Source: Faeciplasma gallinarum (lineage in GTDB: Bacteria; Bacillota; Clostridia; Oscillospirales; Ruminococcaceae). From it: a stretch of 13,923 nucleotides of DNA. Shown here one piece after another: positions 1 to 7,506 of the stretch. The notes under the pieces are model-generated. The model was not told the origin of the DNA. It searched no databases and was given only the letters and a program-made list of their open reading frames with translations. Made by a program: the position numbers and the translations under genes. Where the stretch lies: the NCBI GenBank assembly GCA_018711085.1, contig DVIR01000044.1:1-13923 (forward strand), written 5' to 3'. Every line of letters begins with the position of its first letter. Position 1 is the stretch's first letter.

Positions 1-1
1 T

Positions 2-658
2 CAGCTTGACACCGGCGCAATCGCCCTCAGAATGGCCGTGTCGATTGTAATAGCCGCGTTTATTTATCTGTCGTACATGCTGTCCCACGAGGGAAGCATA
101 TACAGCAAAAAGTTCAACGTCTCGCTTGTCGCGCTGACGGTAATCACTACTGCGGTTATGATAGTCATAGGAAACAACATTGCGCTGTCTTTGGGTATGG
201 TCGGCGCACTGTCTATCGTGCGTTTCAGAACAGCCATAAAGGACTCAAGGGATACGGTGTATATTTTCTGGACGATCGTGGCGGGCATATGCTGCGGCGC
301 GGGAGACTTTTTGACCGCTGCCATAGGAAGTGCTGCGGCGTTTTTGGTGCTGTTGATATTCGGACGCATTAAAAACGACAACAGAATGCTGCTCATAATA
401 CGCACCGCAAGAGTGAACGAGGAACGCGTCGAGGCTCTTGTGTTCCAGTACTTTGCAAGAAAAGCCAACCTGCGTGTAAAGAACACCACCGAAAACAGCG
501 TGGAGTTTATATACGAGGTGGGCAAAAGCGTCTTGGACAGCGCCGGCGGAGGGTCAAAGTCAAAAAAGCAGAAAAAGAGCATAACGGATGCGCTTTACGA
601 GATCGGCAATATAGAATACTGCAACATAGTGGCGCAAAACGACGAGATAAGCGGCTGA
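2..658 (+). CDS. DUF4956 family membrane protein, 5' end outside window
   Basis: This is an integral membrane protein of the DUF4956 family, whose biochemical role is not established. The frame is open to the left edge: the codons before the ATG at 32 read QLDTGAIALR with no stop and no ribosome site. The gene therefore probably begins upstream, and 32 is only the first internal Met. Counting from that Met, four hydrophobic stretches are visible at about 1-17, 30-58, 76-90 and 94-110. The conserved family signature GALSIVRFRTAIKDSRDT lies at 58-75. A charged, probably cytoplasmic domain of about 95 residues follows, with a Lys-rich patch near 173-181. The stop is 20 nt before the CotH start, so the two are likely co-transcribed. 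In other genomes DUF4956 genes often sit between a VTC-type polyphosphate polymerase domain gene and a CotH gene; the VTC gene would be left of this window. The family call is confident; the function is unknown. Confidence 0.88.
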   Translation, partial: QLDTGAIALRMAVSIVIAAFIYLSYMLSHEGSIYSKKFNVSLVALTVITTAVMIVIGNNIALSLGMVGALSIVRFRTAIKDSRDTVYIFWTIVAGICCGAGDFLTAAIGSAAAFLVLLIFGRIKNDNRMLLIIRTARVNEERVEALVFQYFARKANLRVKNTTENSVEFIYEVGKSVLDSAGGGSKSKKQKKSITDALYEIGNIEYCNIVAQNDEISG

Positions 659-678
659 CGGCGCTTTGAGGTGGTAAA

Positions 679-2157
679 ATGAAGTTTCGCATTATAGGGA
701 TTGCGGCGACGTTTGCAATGCTTTTGACGGTGGTGCTCATCAACGCCGTCGATTGGGACAATCCCAACAACCGCGTGCATCAGCACCTTGTTTTCCGACA
801 GCCCGACGAGGGATGCGACTGCGACAAAAGTGAGCTGTGCACGCATCTGCCCCTGATAATCATAGATACCGGCGGCGAGGAAATACCGGGAGAGCCGATA
901 GAAGAAAGCGTCATACCCGAGACGGGCGAGTATACAGAGTTCACGACAACCGCCGACGGCGAGCCGACACTTGAATGCACGGTCAAGGTCATGGACACTC
1001 AGGAGTCAAATCATCACCCGTCAGACACGCCCGACCTCGAAACAGCAGCAAGGATCAGGATAAGAGGCAACACCTCGAGAAATTTTGATAAAGTCGGCTA
1101 CCTTTTGACGATAACGGAGGACGACTATATAAAAAATAAAGACGTCGGGATGATGGGGATGGACGCTCACCACGAGTGGGCGCTTCACGGTCCGATAATG
1201 GACAAAACCCTGATACGCAACTACATGTGGTATAACATTTCGGGAGAAATCATGGAGTATGCGCCGAACGTCAGATTCTGCGAGCTTATCATCAACGGCG
1301 AGTACTTGGGGCTTTACGTCATGACCGAGACAATAAATAACTCCGAGACAAGCCGCCTTAGGATGAGCGAGCCGCAGGACGGCGTTTCAAGGGTGAGCTA
1401 TGTGGTGCGCCTTGACAGGGGAAGCGAAAACACAGTCAAAAACATAAACTCCTTTATCATGTACACCTACAGAACCCGCAACGCCATCGACATAGTGTAC
1501 CCCGGGCCGTCAAACCTCACCGAGGAGCGGATACAGTACATCCATGACGACCTGAGCAGCTTTGAAAAAACGCTTTACTCGTATGACCGAGACACCGGCT
1601 CTTATGCGTGGTGGAACTATGCGGACATGAAGTCGTTTGCGGAATACTGCATACTGAATGAATTTATATGCAACTATGAAGTCGGCGCAAGGTCTACGTA
1701 CATGTACCGCGACGTTCAGGGCAAGTTTCACATGTGCATGTGGGATTTAAACACGTGCTGCGGCAACATGCGTCAGGACGTCGGCACGACGCATTTTGAA
1801 ATACAGTACCTGCCGTGGTTTGTCATGATGTTTAAAGACGACGAGTTTGTCGAGTACATCATCGACCGCTACTGCGACCTGCGTGAAACCTATCTCAACG
1901 AGGACTATCTCATGCAGTATATCGACGACACCATAGAGTACTTAGGCTCCGCGATTGAAAGAAACTTTGAAGTGTGGGGATACGCCTTTGAATCCTTCAG
2001 AACCCTAAACCCCGACTCAAGAAACCCCGACAATTACGAGCAGGCGGTTGAGCAGCTGAAGGACTTCATACGCGAGCGCGGCGCGTGGATGGATGAAAAC
2101 ATAGACATCCTTTTGCAGTACAGCCACGATTCAAGGAACAAGAAGTTTAACCACTGA
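679..2157 (+). CDS. CotH-family kinase-like protein
   Basis: This 492-residue protein belongs to the CotH family, atypical kinases known from Bacillus spore coats, where CotH phosphorylates coat proteins. Residues 6-24 form an N-terminal signal or membrane anchor, so the rest is probably extracytoplasmic. An acidic linker with a Cys cluster (CDCDKSELC, 46-54) precedes the catalytic part. Family landmarks are RIRIRGNTSR (125-134) with Lys138 shortly after, the segment EWALHGPIMDKTLIRNY (166-182), GEYLGLYVMTETI (207-219), STYMYRD (339-345) and the WDLN motif at 355-358. In classical members the last motif reads WDxD; WDxN is also seen in clostridial relatives as far as I recall. The start ATG is preceded by GAGGTGG with four bases between. 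The 3' end is followed 17 nt later by the hydrolase gene. No sporulation gene is nearby, so a role on a surface polymer or polymer-linked protein seems likelier than a coat role. The phosphorylation target is unknown. Confidence 0.88.
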   Translation: MKFRIIGIAATFAMLLTVVLINAVDWDNPNNRVHQHLVFRQPDEGCDCDKSELCTHLPLIIIDTGGEEIPGEPIEESVIPETGEYTEFTTTADGEPTLECTVKVMDTQESNHHPSDTPDLETAARIRIRGNTSRNFDKVGYLLTITEDDYIKNKDVGMMGMDAHHEWALHGPIMDKTLIRNYMWYNISGEIMEYAPNVRFCELIINGEYLGLYVMTETINNSETSRLRMSEPQDGVSRVSYVVRLDRGSENTVKNINSFIMYTYRTRNAIDIVYPGPSNLTEERIQYIHDDLSSFEKTLYSYDRDTGSYAWWNYADMKSFAEYCILNEFICNYEVGARSTYMYRDVQGKFHMCMWDLNTCCGNMRQDVGTTHFEIQYLPWFVMMFKDDEFVEYIIDRYCDLRETYLNEDYLMQYIDDTIEYLGSAIERNFEVWGYAFESFRTLNPDSRNPDNYEQAVEQLKDFIRERGAWMDENIDILLQYSHDSRNKKFNH

Positions 2158-2174
2158 CGGAAGGAGAGCGCAAC

Positions 2175-4418
2175 GTGAAAAAATTTATCATCATCGCATG
2201 CGTTGTCGTGCTGCTCCTTTTTGCATGGAACACGGCATATTACCGGCTGGGCATATACATCGACTTTCACCCGAACGCGCCGGTGACTGCCTTCATGACA
2301 ACCGACTCGGACACCATTTACATGGAGCGGGACGGGGAGTACGTGCCGTTTGAAATTCGGGGCGTGAATATGGGCGTGGGCTTGCCGGGAGAATGGGCTA
2401 CCGACTACTCGATAGATAAGGAAACATATATGCGCTGGTTTGAGCTTATTCAGCAGATGGGCGCAAACACCCTGCGAGTTTACACCATTCTTCACGACGA
2501 CTTCTATAACGCCTTTTACGAGTATAACACTCAGCGTGAAAAAGAGGGCATGGAGCCGCTGTGGCTCATACACGGCGTGTGGGTGAACGACTATACGCAA
2601 AACTCCCGCCTTGATGCGTATGACGATGAGTTTTTGCAGACGTTTTTGGACGACTGCCGCACCGTCATAGACATCCTTCACGGCAAAAAGACGCTGTCGC
2701 TCGGCTACGGTCTCGGCTCCGGCGTATACCGCAAGGACGTGTCAAAGTGGGTCATAGCGTACATCCTCGGCGTAGAGTGGGAGGATGTGACGGTGGCGTA
2801 TACCGACCAAAAGTACCCCGAACGAAATTCCTATCAGGGCAAGTACATGTATACGACGGAGGATGCCTCGCCGTTTGAGGCGATGCTTTGTCAGGTGGGA
2901 GACAAGGTCATAGAGTACGAGTCGGAGCGATATAAGCAGCAAAGACTCATAGCCTTTTCAAACTGGCCTACTACAGACCCCTTTGCGTACCCGCAGGACA
3001 TAACCCGATTTTTCATGAAGTGCGCAAAGGTTGACGTCGAGCACATTCAAACCACCGATGCGTTCATATCGGGGCGCTTCGCCTCCTATCACGTTTATCC
3101 GTACTACCCCGATTACCTCAATTACATACTCAACTCCTCTTCTGAGGAAAGCCTGATGTACTGGATAAACGACCAATCCGAGTGGGATAACGTTGACATG
3201 GGCGTCCCGATAGAGGACTACCTGCCCGGAGGGGAAAACGCGGACTTCTCAGATTATAACGGCGAGACAAACACCTATTATACCTATCTCAAGGCGCTGA
3301 CAAACTATCACACGATGCCGGTTGTGATTTCGGAGTACGGAGTGTCCACCGGCAGAGGCATGGCTCAGCGCGACTACAACACCGGCAGAAATCAGGGAAA
3401 CATGAGCGAACAGGAGCAGGGCTATGCGATAATAGACTGCTATAACGACATAATGGAGGCGGGCTGCGCGGGAAGCTGTGTGTTTACGTGGCAGGACGAG
3501 TGGTTCAAAAGAACATGGAATACCATGCATGCCGTTGACCTCGACAACACTCCGTATTGGAGCGACTACCAGACAAACGAACAGTATTTCGGACTTCTGA
3601 CCTTTGACCCGGGTGAGGAAGAAAGCATTTGCTACGTCGATGGGGATTTGTCCGAGTGGCAGGACGAGGACGTGGTCTTTGAAGGGGACGGAATATCCGT
3701 TTCAATGAAGTACGACGAAAAGTTTGTCTACTTTATGGTTGACAAGGACGGCTTTGAGTGGGACTCCGACGTGATATACATCCCGATAGACACCACGCAG
3801 AAAACGGGCAGCACCTACTGCGAAAATTACGGCATATCCTTTGAGCGGGCGTGCGACTTTCTTATCGTGATAGACGGCAAGAGCGAAAGCAGAATCTTAG
3901 TTCAGGAGCGCTACGAAACGCTCAGGGCGATGTATTCGCACGAGGTAAACAACTTTGATGCGTACCTAAGCGAAGTGGACGCCGACACCCCTGTGTTCAA
4001 GAGGATTTACCTCATGCTTCAGACAGCAACGCCGCTGCTTTCGGGAAACTGGGAGGAAACAGCGGAAATATACGAGACGGGGCTTTTGACTTACGGAAAC
4101 GCCAACCCCGAGTCGGACGAGTTTAATTCGCTTGCCGACTTTATCTTCAGCGGCGACTGCATAGAGATACGGATACCGTGGCAGCTTTTAAACTTCGGGA
4201 ACCCGTCCGAGATGATGATTCACGACGATTACTATGAAAATTACGGCGTGGAGTTTATCGAAATAGACAGAATGTATGTCGGCGCGGCGGCTGACGATTC
4301 GCCCTCCCGCATACGCATGCCCGCGCTTGAGCTTGAGGGCTGGGGCAAGGACGTGACATATCACGAAAGACTCAAGGAGTCTTATTACATAGTCAAGGAT
4401 TACTGGAACAGCCTTTAG
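2175..4418 (+). CDS. membrane-anchored clan GH-A-like glycoside hydrolase with C-terminal beta-sandwich domain
   Basis: This 747-residue protein is probably an extracellular, membrane-anchored polysaccharide hydrolase or transglycosylase. It starts at a GTG, supported by AAGGAG eight bases upstream. Residues 4-18 are a membrane anchor. Residues 60-460 fit a TIM barrel of the GH-A clan: FEIRGVNMG (59-67), GANTLRVYTI (96-105), LWLIHGVWVNDY (129-140), VIAYILGVEWE (193-203), ASYHVYPYYPDY (303-314), MPVVISEYGVS (381-391) and SCVFTWQDEWF (434-444). E387 in ISEYG is the likely nucleophile, and E201 or E203 the acid/base. From about 487 a second domain begins with YVDGDLSEW, a start typical of CBM9-like or DOMON-like beta-sandwich modules, so it may bind sugar. 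The substrate cannot be read from the sequence. Its place between CotH and a glycosyltransferase suggests that it trims or remodels the polymer made by the operon, as CcsZ-type or PelA-type hydrolases do in other systems. I cannot assign a GH family number. Confidence 0.8.
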   Translation: MKKFIIIACVVVLLLFAWNTAYYRLGIYIDFHPNAPVTAFMTTDSDTIYMERDGEYVPFEIRGVNMGVGLPGEWATDYSIDKETYMRWFELIQQMGANTLRVYTILHDDFYNAFYEYNTQREKEGMEPLWLIHGVWVNDYTQNSRLDAYDDEFLQTFLDDCRTVIDILHGKKTLSLGYGLGSGVYRKDVSKWVIAYILGVEWEDVTVAYTDQKYPERNSYQGKYMYTTEDASPFEAMLCQVGDKVIEYESERYKQQRLIAFSNWPTTDPFAYPQDITRFFMKCAKVDVEHIQTTDAFISGRFASYHVYPYYPDYLNYILNSSSEESLMYWINDQSEWDNVDMGVPIEDYLPGGENADFSDYNGETNTYYTYLKALTNYHTMPVVISEYGVSTGRGMAQRDYNTGRNQGNMSEQEQGYAIIDCYNDIMEAGCAGSCVFTWQDEWFKRTWNTMHAVDLDNTPYWSDYQTNEQYFGLLTFDPGEEESICYVDGDLSEWQDEDVVFEGDGISVSMKYDEKFVYFMVDKDGFEWDSDVIYIPIDTTQKTGSTYCENYGISFERACDFLIVIDGKSESRILVQERYETLRAMYSHEVNNFDAYLSEVDADTPVFKRIYLMLQTATPLLSGNWEETAEIYETGLLTYGNANPESDEFNSLADFIFSGDCIEIRIPWQLLNFGNPSEMMIHDDYYENYGVEFIEIDRMYVGAAADDSPSRIRMPALELEGWGKDVTYHERLKESYYIVKDYWNSL

Positions 4419-4447
4419 CGTGACGGCTGCGAAAAGGAGCGAGCAAG

Positions 4448-4735
4448 ATGAGAGCGGAGGTTATGATATACATCTACGGCGCAGTCTGCGTCAGCATGAT
4501 TGTGTTCAACATCGTATACAACCTGCTGATGAAGCGCAGCGAGCCGAGGATGGAAAAGCGCTGCCGCAGGATAAAAAAGAAAATCGATTCGGAGATAGAA
4601 AACATAAAGTCGCCGGAGGGAAAGGTGAGCGAGAAGCATTTAAAATATCTGCGCCGCACTTTGAGCAAGGTAAAAAACCTCATGGCGTTTCACAGGGTTT
4701 ATCAAACCGACAGCGCGCAGGACGTGCAGACCTAA
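4448..4735 (+). CDS. N-terminal part of split HEAT-repeat membrane protein
   Basis: This 95-residue frame has a good ribosome site (AAGGAG, 4434-4439, eight bases before ATG). Residues 7-26 form one membrane segment, followed by a basic cytoplasmic region of predicted helices (MKRSEPRMEKRCRRIKKK, 28-45) and a second charged helix (GKVSEKHLKYLRRTLSKV, about 58-75). It ends at a TAA (4733-4735). The sequence after the stop continues in exactly the same frame into the HEAT-repeat frame, and from memory HEAT proteins of this type in related clostridia run through this point without a break. I therefore read this as the anchor portion of a single gene interrupted by a nonsense codon. If the stop is real and not suppressed, the product is a short membrane peptide without its repeat domain. 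It follows the hydrolase by 29 nt and precedes the glycosyltransferase, so the full protein is probably a membrane-tethered cytoplasmic scaffold of the synthase. Confidence 0.75.
   Translation: MRAEVMIYIYGAVCVSMIVFNIVYNLLMKRSEPRMEKRCRRIKKKIDSEIENIKSPEGKVSEKHLKYLRRTLSKVKNLMAFHRVYQTDSAQDVQT
4733..4735 (+). other. in-frame TAA interrupting the HEAT-repeat gene
   Basis: The frame reads ...SAQDVQT, stop, LEYMRQIRPAIMYLAV..., with 4448 and 4745 in the same reading frame and only LEY between the stop and the next Met. No ribosome site is visible before the ATG at 4745; the bases before it are AT-rich (cctaattagaatat). A single base change would restore a sense codon, for example CAA, GAA, AAA or TTA. 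The possibilities are a recent nonsense mutation, a sequencing or assembly error, or less likely readthrough or translation re-initiation. Confidence 0.85.
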
Positions 4736-4744
4736 TTAGAATAT

Positions 4745-5551
4745 ATGAGGCAGATACGCCCCGCAATCATGTACTTAGCTGTGAAGTATGAGGACAAAGA
4801 GGTCATGCAGGCGAGCTATTTTACGTATTTTCTCTCCTGCTGCACCTCCGACAGGGAGGCGTCTATAGACACCTTGCAGGACATTTTGCTCGACTACGTA
4901 AAAAAGCCGAATCTTTATTGCCGCTTTAACGCCATGAACGCCATGTACCGCTTTGCCGCGCCGGAGTACATAGTAAAAGCGGTTAAAATTCAGGACGACG
5001 GCGAGGTGTTCTTTCACGAAAAGCTTTTAACGGAGGGCCTGCTCACTTATTACGGCGACCACGACAAGCTGATCGGGGCGCTTTTAGAGCAGTTTGGCTC
5101 GTTTTCAAGCCACACGCTGCTTGCGATTTTAAACTACATACGCTTTTGCTCGGGAAACTATAAGGAGCAAATGTTTAAAATACTCTCTGACGAGTCGCAG
5201 GACAAAGAGCTGAGGATTTCGTCAGTCAGGTATTTCGGCAAATACAGATACGAGCAGGCAAGGCAGTGCCTTTTGAGCTTTGTCAGAGATAAGAGCGCGG
5301 ATAAATGGGAGTATGCGACGGTTGCCGCATCGTCGCTTGCAAAGTATCCCGGAGCCGATACCGAGTCGGCGCTCAAAGAGGCTTTGCACAGCAGCAACTG
5401 GTATGTACGCTTTTCCGCATCGCAGAGCCTGTCGGAGCTTGGCGTCGATTACTCCGACGTTATAGACATTGTTGCGGGCAACGACAGATACGCAAGAGAA
5501 ATGATGATGTACAGGCTTGAGCTGCGCAAGCTTGAGGAAGCAGAGGTGTAA
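4745..5551 (+). CDS. HEAT-repeat domain protein, C-terminal part of split gene
   Basis: This 268-residue frame encodes an all-helical repeat domain and has no membrane segment of its own. Paired helices of HEAT type are visible at about 55-83 (NLYCRFNAMNAMYRF), 120-148 (SHTLLAILNYIRF), 152-182 (DKELRISSVRYFGKY), 187-215 (KWEYATVAASSLAKY) and 217-245 (NWYVRFSASQSLSELG). The recurring R/Y-x(3)-A/S-x(2)-S/A-L pattern is typical. HEAT domains bind proteins; no catalytic residue is expected. The Met at 4745 is probably not the native start, because it lacks a ribosome site and lies just after an in-frame TAA that splits it from the membrane-anchor frame beginning at 4448. The restored protein would be 367 codons plus stop. 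The stop at 5551 lies five bases before the glycosyltransferase start, and the ribosome site of that gene is inside this one. The two are therefore tightly coupled, suggesting that the HEAT domain contacts the glycosyltransferase or its regulator. Confidence 0.78.
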   Translation: MRQIRPAIMYLAVKYEDKEVMQASYFTYFLSCCTSDREASIDTLQDILLDYVKKPNLYCRFNAMNAMYRFAAPEYIVKAVKIQDDGEVFFHEKLLTEGLLTYYGDHDKLIGALLEQFGSFSSHTLLAILNYIRFCSGNYKEQMFKILSDESQDKELRISSVRYFGKYRYEQARQCLLSFVRDKSADKWEYATVAASSLAKYPGADTESALKEALHSSNWYVRFSASQSLSELGVDYSDVIDIVAGNDRYAREMMMYRLELRKLEEAEV

Positions 5552-5556
5552 TTCAT

Positions 5557-6963
5557 ATGGTGTCGGACGCGTATAAACTGTTTTTTGAATGGGTGAGCGT
5601 TTTCTTTGTCCTGTACATGATAGGCTACGCGAGCTTTTTGTTTTTGTCGGTTGCCGTGGGTTCTTCGGAGCTTTACAAGACAAAGAAAAGAAACAAGCTC
5701 AAAAGCGAGCTGCCGGGCGGATACTATGTTCCGGTGTCGATAGTGGTTCCTGCGCACAACGAAGAGGTTACAATCGTCGAAAGCGTGCGATCATTGCTTT
5801 CTTTGGAGTACCGCCTTTATGAGATAATCGTCGTTGACGACGGCTCAAGCGACAACACAAGCGAAGAGGTCTGCAAGGCGTTTAACATGCACAAGATAAA
5901 CCGCCCGATTCAAAAAAAGATAGCATGCCAGCCGGAAGAGGTTGTTTATGAGTCGCACGGGTGGAAGGTGCCGATAACCCTTATCAGAAAGAAGAACGGC
6001 GGAAAGGCGGACGCCTTGAACATGGGCATAAACGCCTCAAAGTATCCCTACTTCATCTGCATGGATGCGGATTCGGCGCTGCAATACGATTCGCTTGAGA
6101 AGATTGTCGCGCCGGTGCTTGAAGATGCAAGCGTGATCGCAGTGGGCGGCGCGGTTAGACCGAGCAACGGCACGGAAATCGAGAACGGCAGGGTGTCCTC
6201 TTACAAAATGCCGAATAAGCTGATCCCGTGCATGCAGGTTTTGGAGTACGACCGCTCCTTTTTGGCTGCGAGGATACTTTTCGACAAGTTCAACGGAAGC
6301 GTGATCATCTCGGGAGCGTTCGGGCTTTTTAAGAAAAGTGCAGTCATAGACGCCGGAGGGTACGACCCGACCACAATGGGTGAGGATATGGAGCTTGTCG
6401 TAAAGCTGCATGCTTACTGCCGCGAAAACGACATCCCGTACAGAATCCGCTACGCCTCAAATGCGATATGCTGGACGCAGGCTCCGGAGCGGCTCAGGGA
6501 TTTGTGCAAGCAGCGGCGGCGGTGGCACATAGGGCTGTTTCAAAGCATGACACGCCACAAAAAGATAATGTTTAACCCAAAATACGGCGTCGTCGGGTTT
6601 ATATCCTACCTGTACTTTTTGATTTACGAGCTTTTGTCGCCGTATATCGAGGTGTTCGGCATAGCGACTGTGATCATGGCTTATTTTCTTGACCTGCTGA
6701 ACGTGCCGTTTATGATTTTGTTCTTCGCGATATACGTGGTGTATTCGTCCGTCATGTCCCTGACTGCGTTTTTCGCGCGAGTACACACCGTCGATTTGAA
6801 GCTGTCCTTTACCGATGTTTTGAAGGCAATCATACTGTGCGCAGTGGAGGTGTCGTTTTTGCGGCTGATACTTGCGTGGGTGAGGGCGACAGCGCTTATA
6901 GGCTATAAAAAGAAAAAGAGCAGCTGGGGCAGAATAGAACGCAAAAAGATAAAACTTAAATAA
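5557..6963 (+). CDS. processive-type family 2 glycosyltransferase (polysaccharide synthase)
   Basis: This 468-residue membrane glycosyltransferase of family GT2 resembles the PgaC/IcaA, hyaluronan and cellulose synthase group, which polymerise a sugar from a nucleotide-sugar donor and move the chain across the membrane. One membrane helix lies at about 12-34. The catalytic domain has VVDDGSSDNT (92-101), NGGKADALNMG (147-157), the DxD motif as D170-A-D172, the TMGEDMEL loop (273-280, likely catalytic base D277) and QRRRW (319-323), the Q-x-x-R-W signature of processive enzymes. About four further hydrophobic segments follow between 345 and 445, and the tail is Lys-rich. There is no PilZ domain, so any c-di-GMP control must act through another protein. 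An insertion at 103-136 separates the first Asp motif from the GGKADALN motif. GAGGTG lies ahead of the ATG, overlapping the end of the HEAT gene. The sugar and linkage cannot be predicted. This is the core enzyme of the locus. Confidence 0.9.
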   Translation: MVSDAYKLFFEWVSVFFVLYMIGYASFLFLSVAVGSSELYKTKKRNKLKSELPGGYYVPVSIVVPAHNEEVTIVESVRSLLSLEYRLYEIIVVDDGSSDNTSEEVCKAFNMHKINRPIQKKIACQPEEVVYESHGWKVPITLIRKKNGGKADALNMGINASKYPYFICMDADSALQYDSLEKIVAPVLEDASVIAVGGAVRPSNGTEIENGRVSSYKMPNKLIPCMQVLEYDRSFLAARILFDKFNGSVIISGAFGLFKKSAVIDAGGYDPTTMGEDMELVVKLHAYCRENDIPYRIRYASNAICWTQAPERLRDLCKQRRRWHIGLFQSMTRHKKIMFNPKYGVVGFISYLYFLIYELLSPYIEVFGIATVIMAYFLDLLNVPFMILFFAIYVVYSSVMSLTAFFARVHTVDLKLSFTDVLKAIILCAVEVSFLRLILAWVRATALIGYKKKKSSWGRIERKKIKLK

Positions 6964-6979
6964 ATACGGAGGGTTTGTT

Positions 6980-7498
6980 ATGAATTTGGATCAACTTAAA
7001 AAGGGCTTTTTCGGCTACAAAAAATCAGGAGTTTACGAGTACATCAGCGAAATCGAGAAGGATTACTCCGAAAAGCTGACGGAAAAGGATCAACAGCAGA
7101 AAAAGGATGCGGAGCTTTACAGGGCGCGCATAAGCGAGCTTGAAGAGCAGCTGAAGGATCTGACGCAAAAGCTTGAGGATCAAAAGCGCGAGCAGACGGC
7201 TATCGCCGCAACTATGATCGAGGCGACGCGCTTTGCGGAAAACCTGCGCGCACAGGCGCAGGAACAGGCTAAAAAGGACAGGGAAGAGTGGGAAAAGGAG
7301 TGCGAAAAGGCGCATGCCCAGCTGCAAAAGTACCGCGCGTATATCAAGAGCGTGAGGGAAACCGTCAGCGATCTGCTCCGCAGAATTGATCAGCAGTCGC
7401 AGATGGCGTCTCAGAAAATCGAGGCGACAGTGCAGGAAGTGCCGGGCAGGAACATGAGCTTGTTTGAGAGGAAAAACGGAACCGAACAGCAGCTGTGA
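6980..7498 (+). CDS. DivIVA-like coiled-coil protein
   Basis: This small soluble protein (172 residues) is almost entirely charged coiled coil. The first 30 residues (LKKGFFGYKKSGVYEYISEI, 5-24) match the shape of a DivIVA N-terminus, with a F-x-G-Y-x(3)-x-V-x(2)-Y/F-x-x-x-I pattern. DivIVA proteins use this part to bind curved membrane and recruit partners. Long heptad-rich helices follow at about 25-75 and 78-140; 141-172 is likely disordered. A strong GGAGGG site lies seven bases before the ATG. The TGA overlaps a GTG in front of the next gene, so translation is probably coupled. It is shorter than cell-division DivIVA and GpsB-type proteins differ in length, so I would not call it divIVA. 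A likely role is placing the synthase or the c-di-GMP phosphodiesterases at a membrane site. Function is inferred from similarity of the N-terminus only. Confidence 0.7.
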   Translation: MNLDQLKKGFFGYKKSGVYEYISEIEKDYSEKLTEKDQQQKKDAELYRARISELEEQLKDLTQKLEDQKREQTAIAATMIEATRFAENLRAQAQEQAKKDREEWEKECEKAHAQLQKYRAYIKSVRETVSDLLRRIDQQSQMASQKIEATVQEVPGRNMSLFERKNGTEQQL

Positions 7499-7506
7499 GG
7501 TGTCAG

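Noticed and set aside
4420..4791. A 123-codon + strand frame overlapping the split HEAT gene.
   Set aside because: It lies in another frame, is highly polar without structure, and lacks the ribosome site that serves 4448. The anchor helix and repeat pattern occur only in the 4448 frame.
1..6963. A sporulation or spore-coat locus, suggested by CotH.
   Set aside because: No other coat or sporulation gene is present, and CotH-type proteins occur widely outside spore formers next to DUF4956 and VTC genes.
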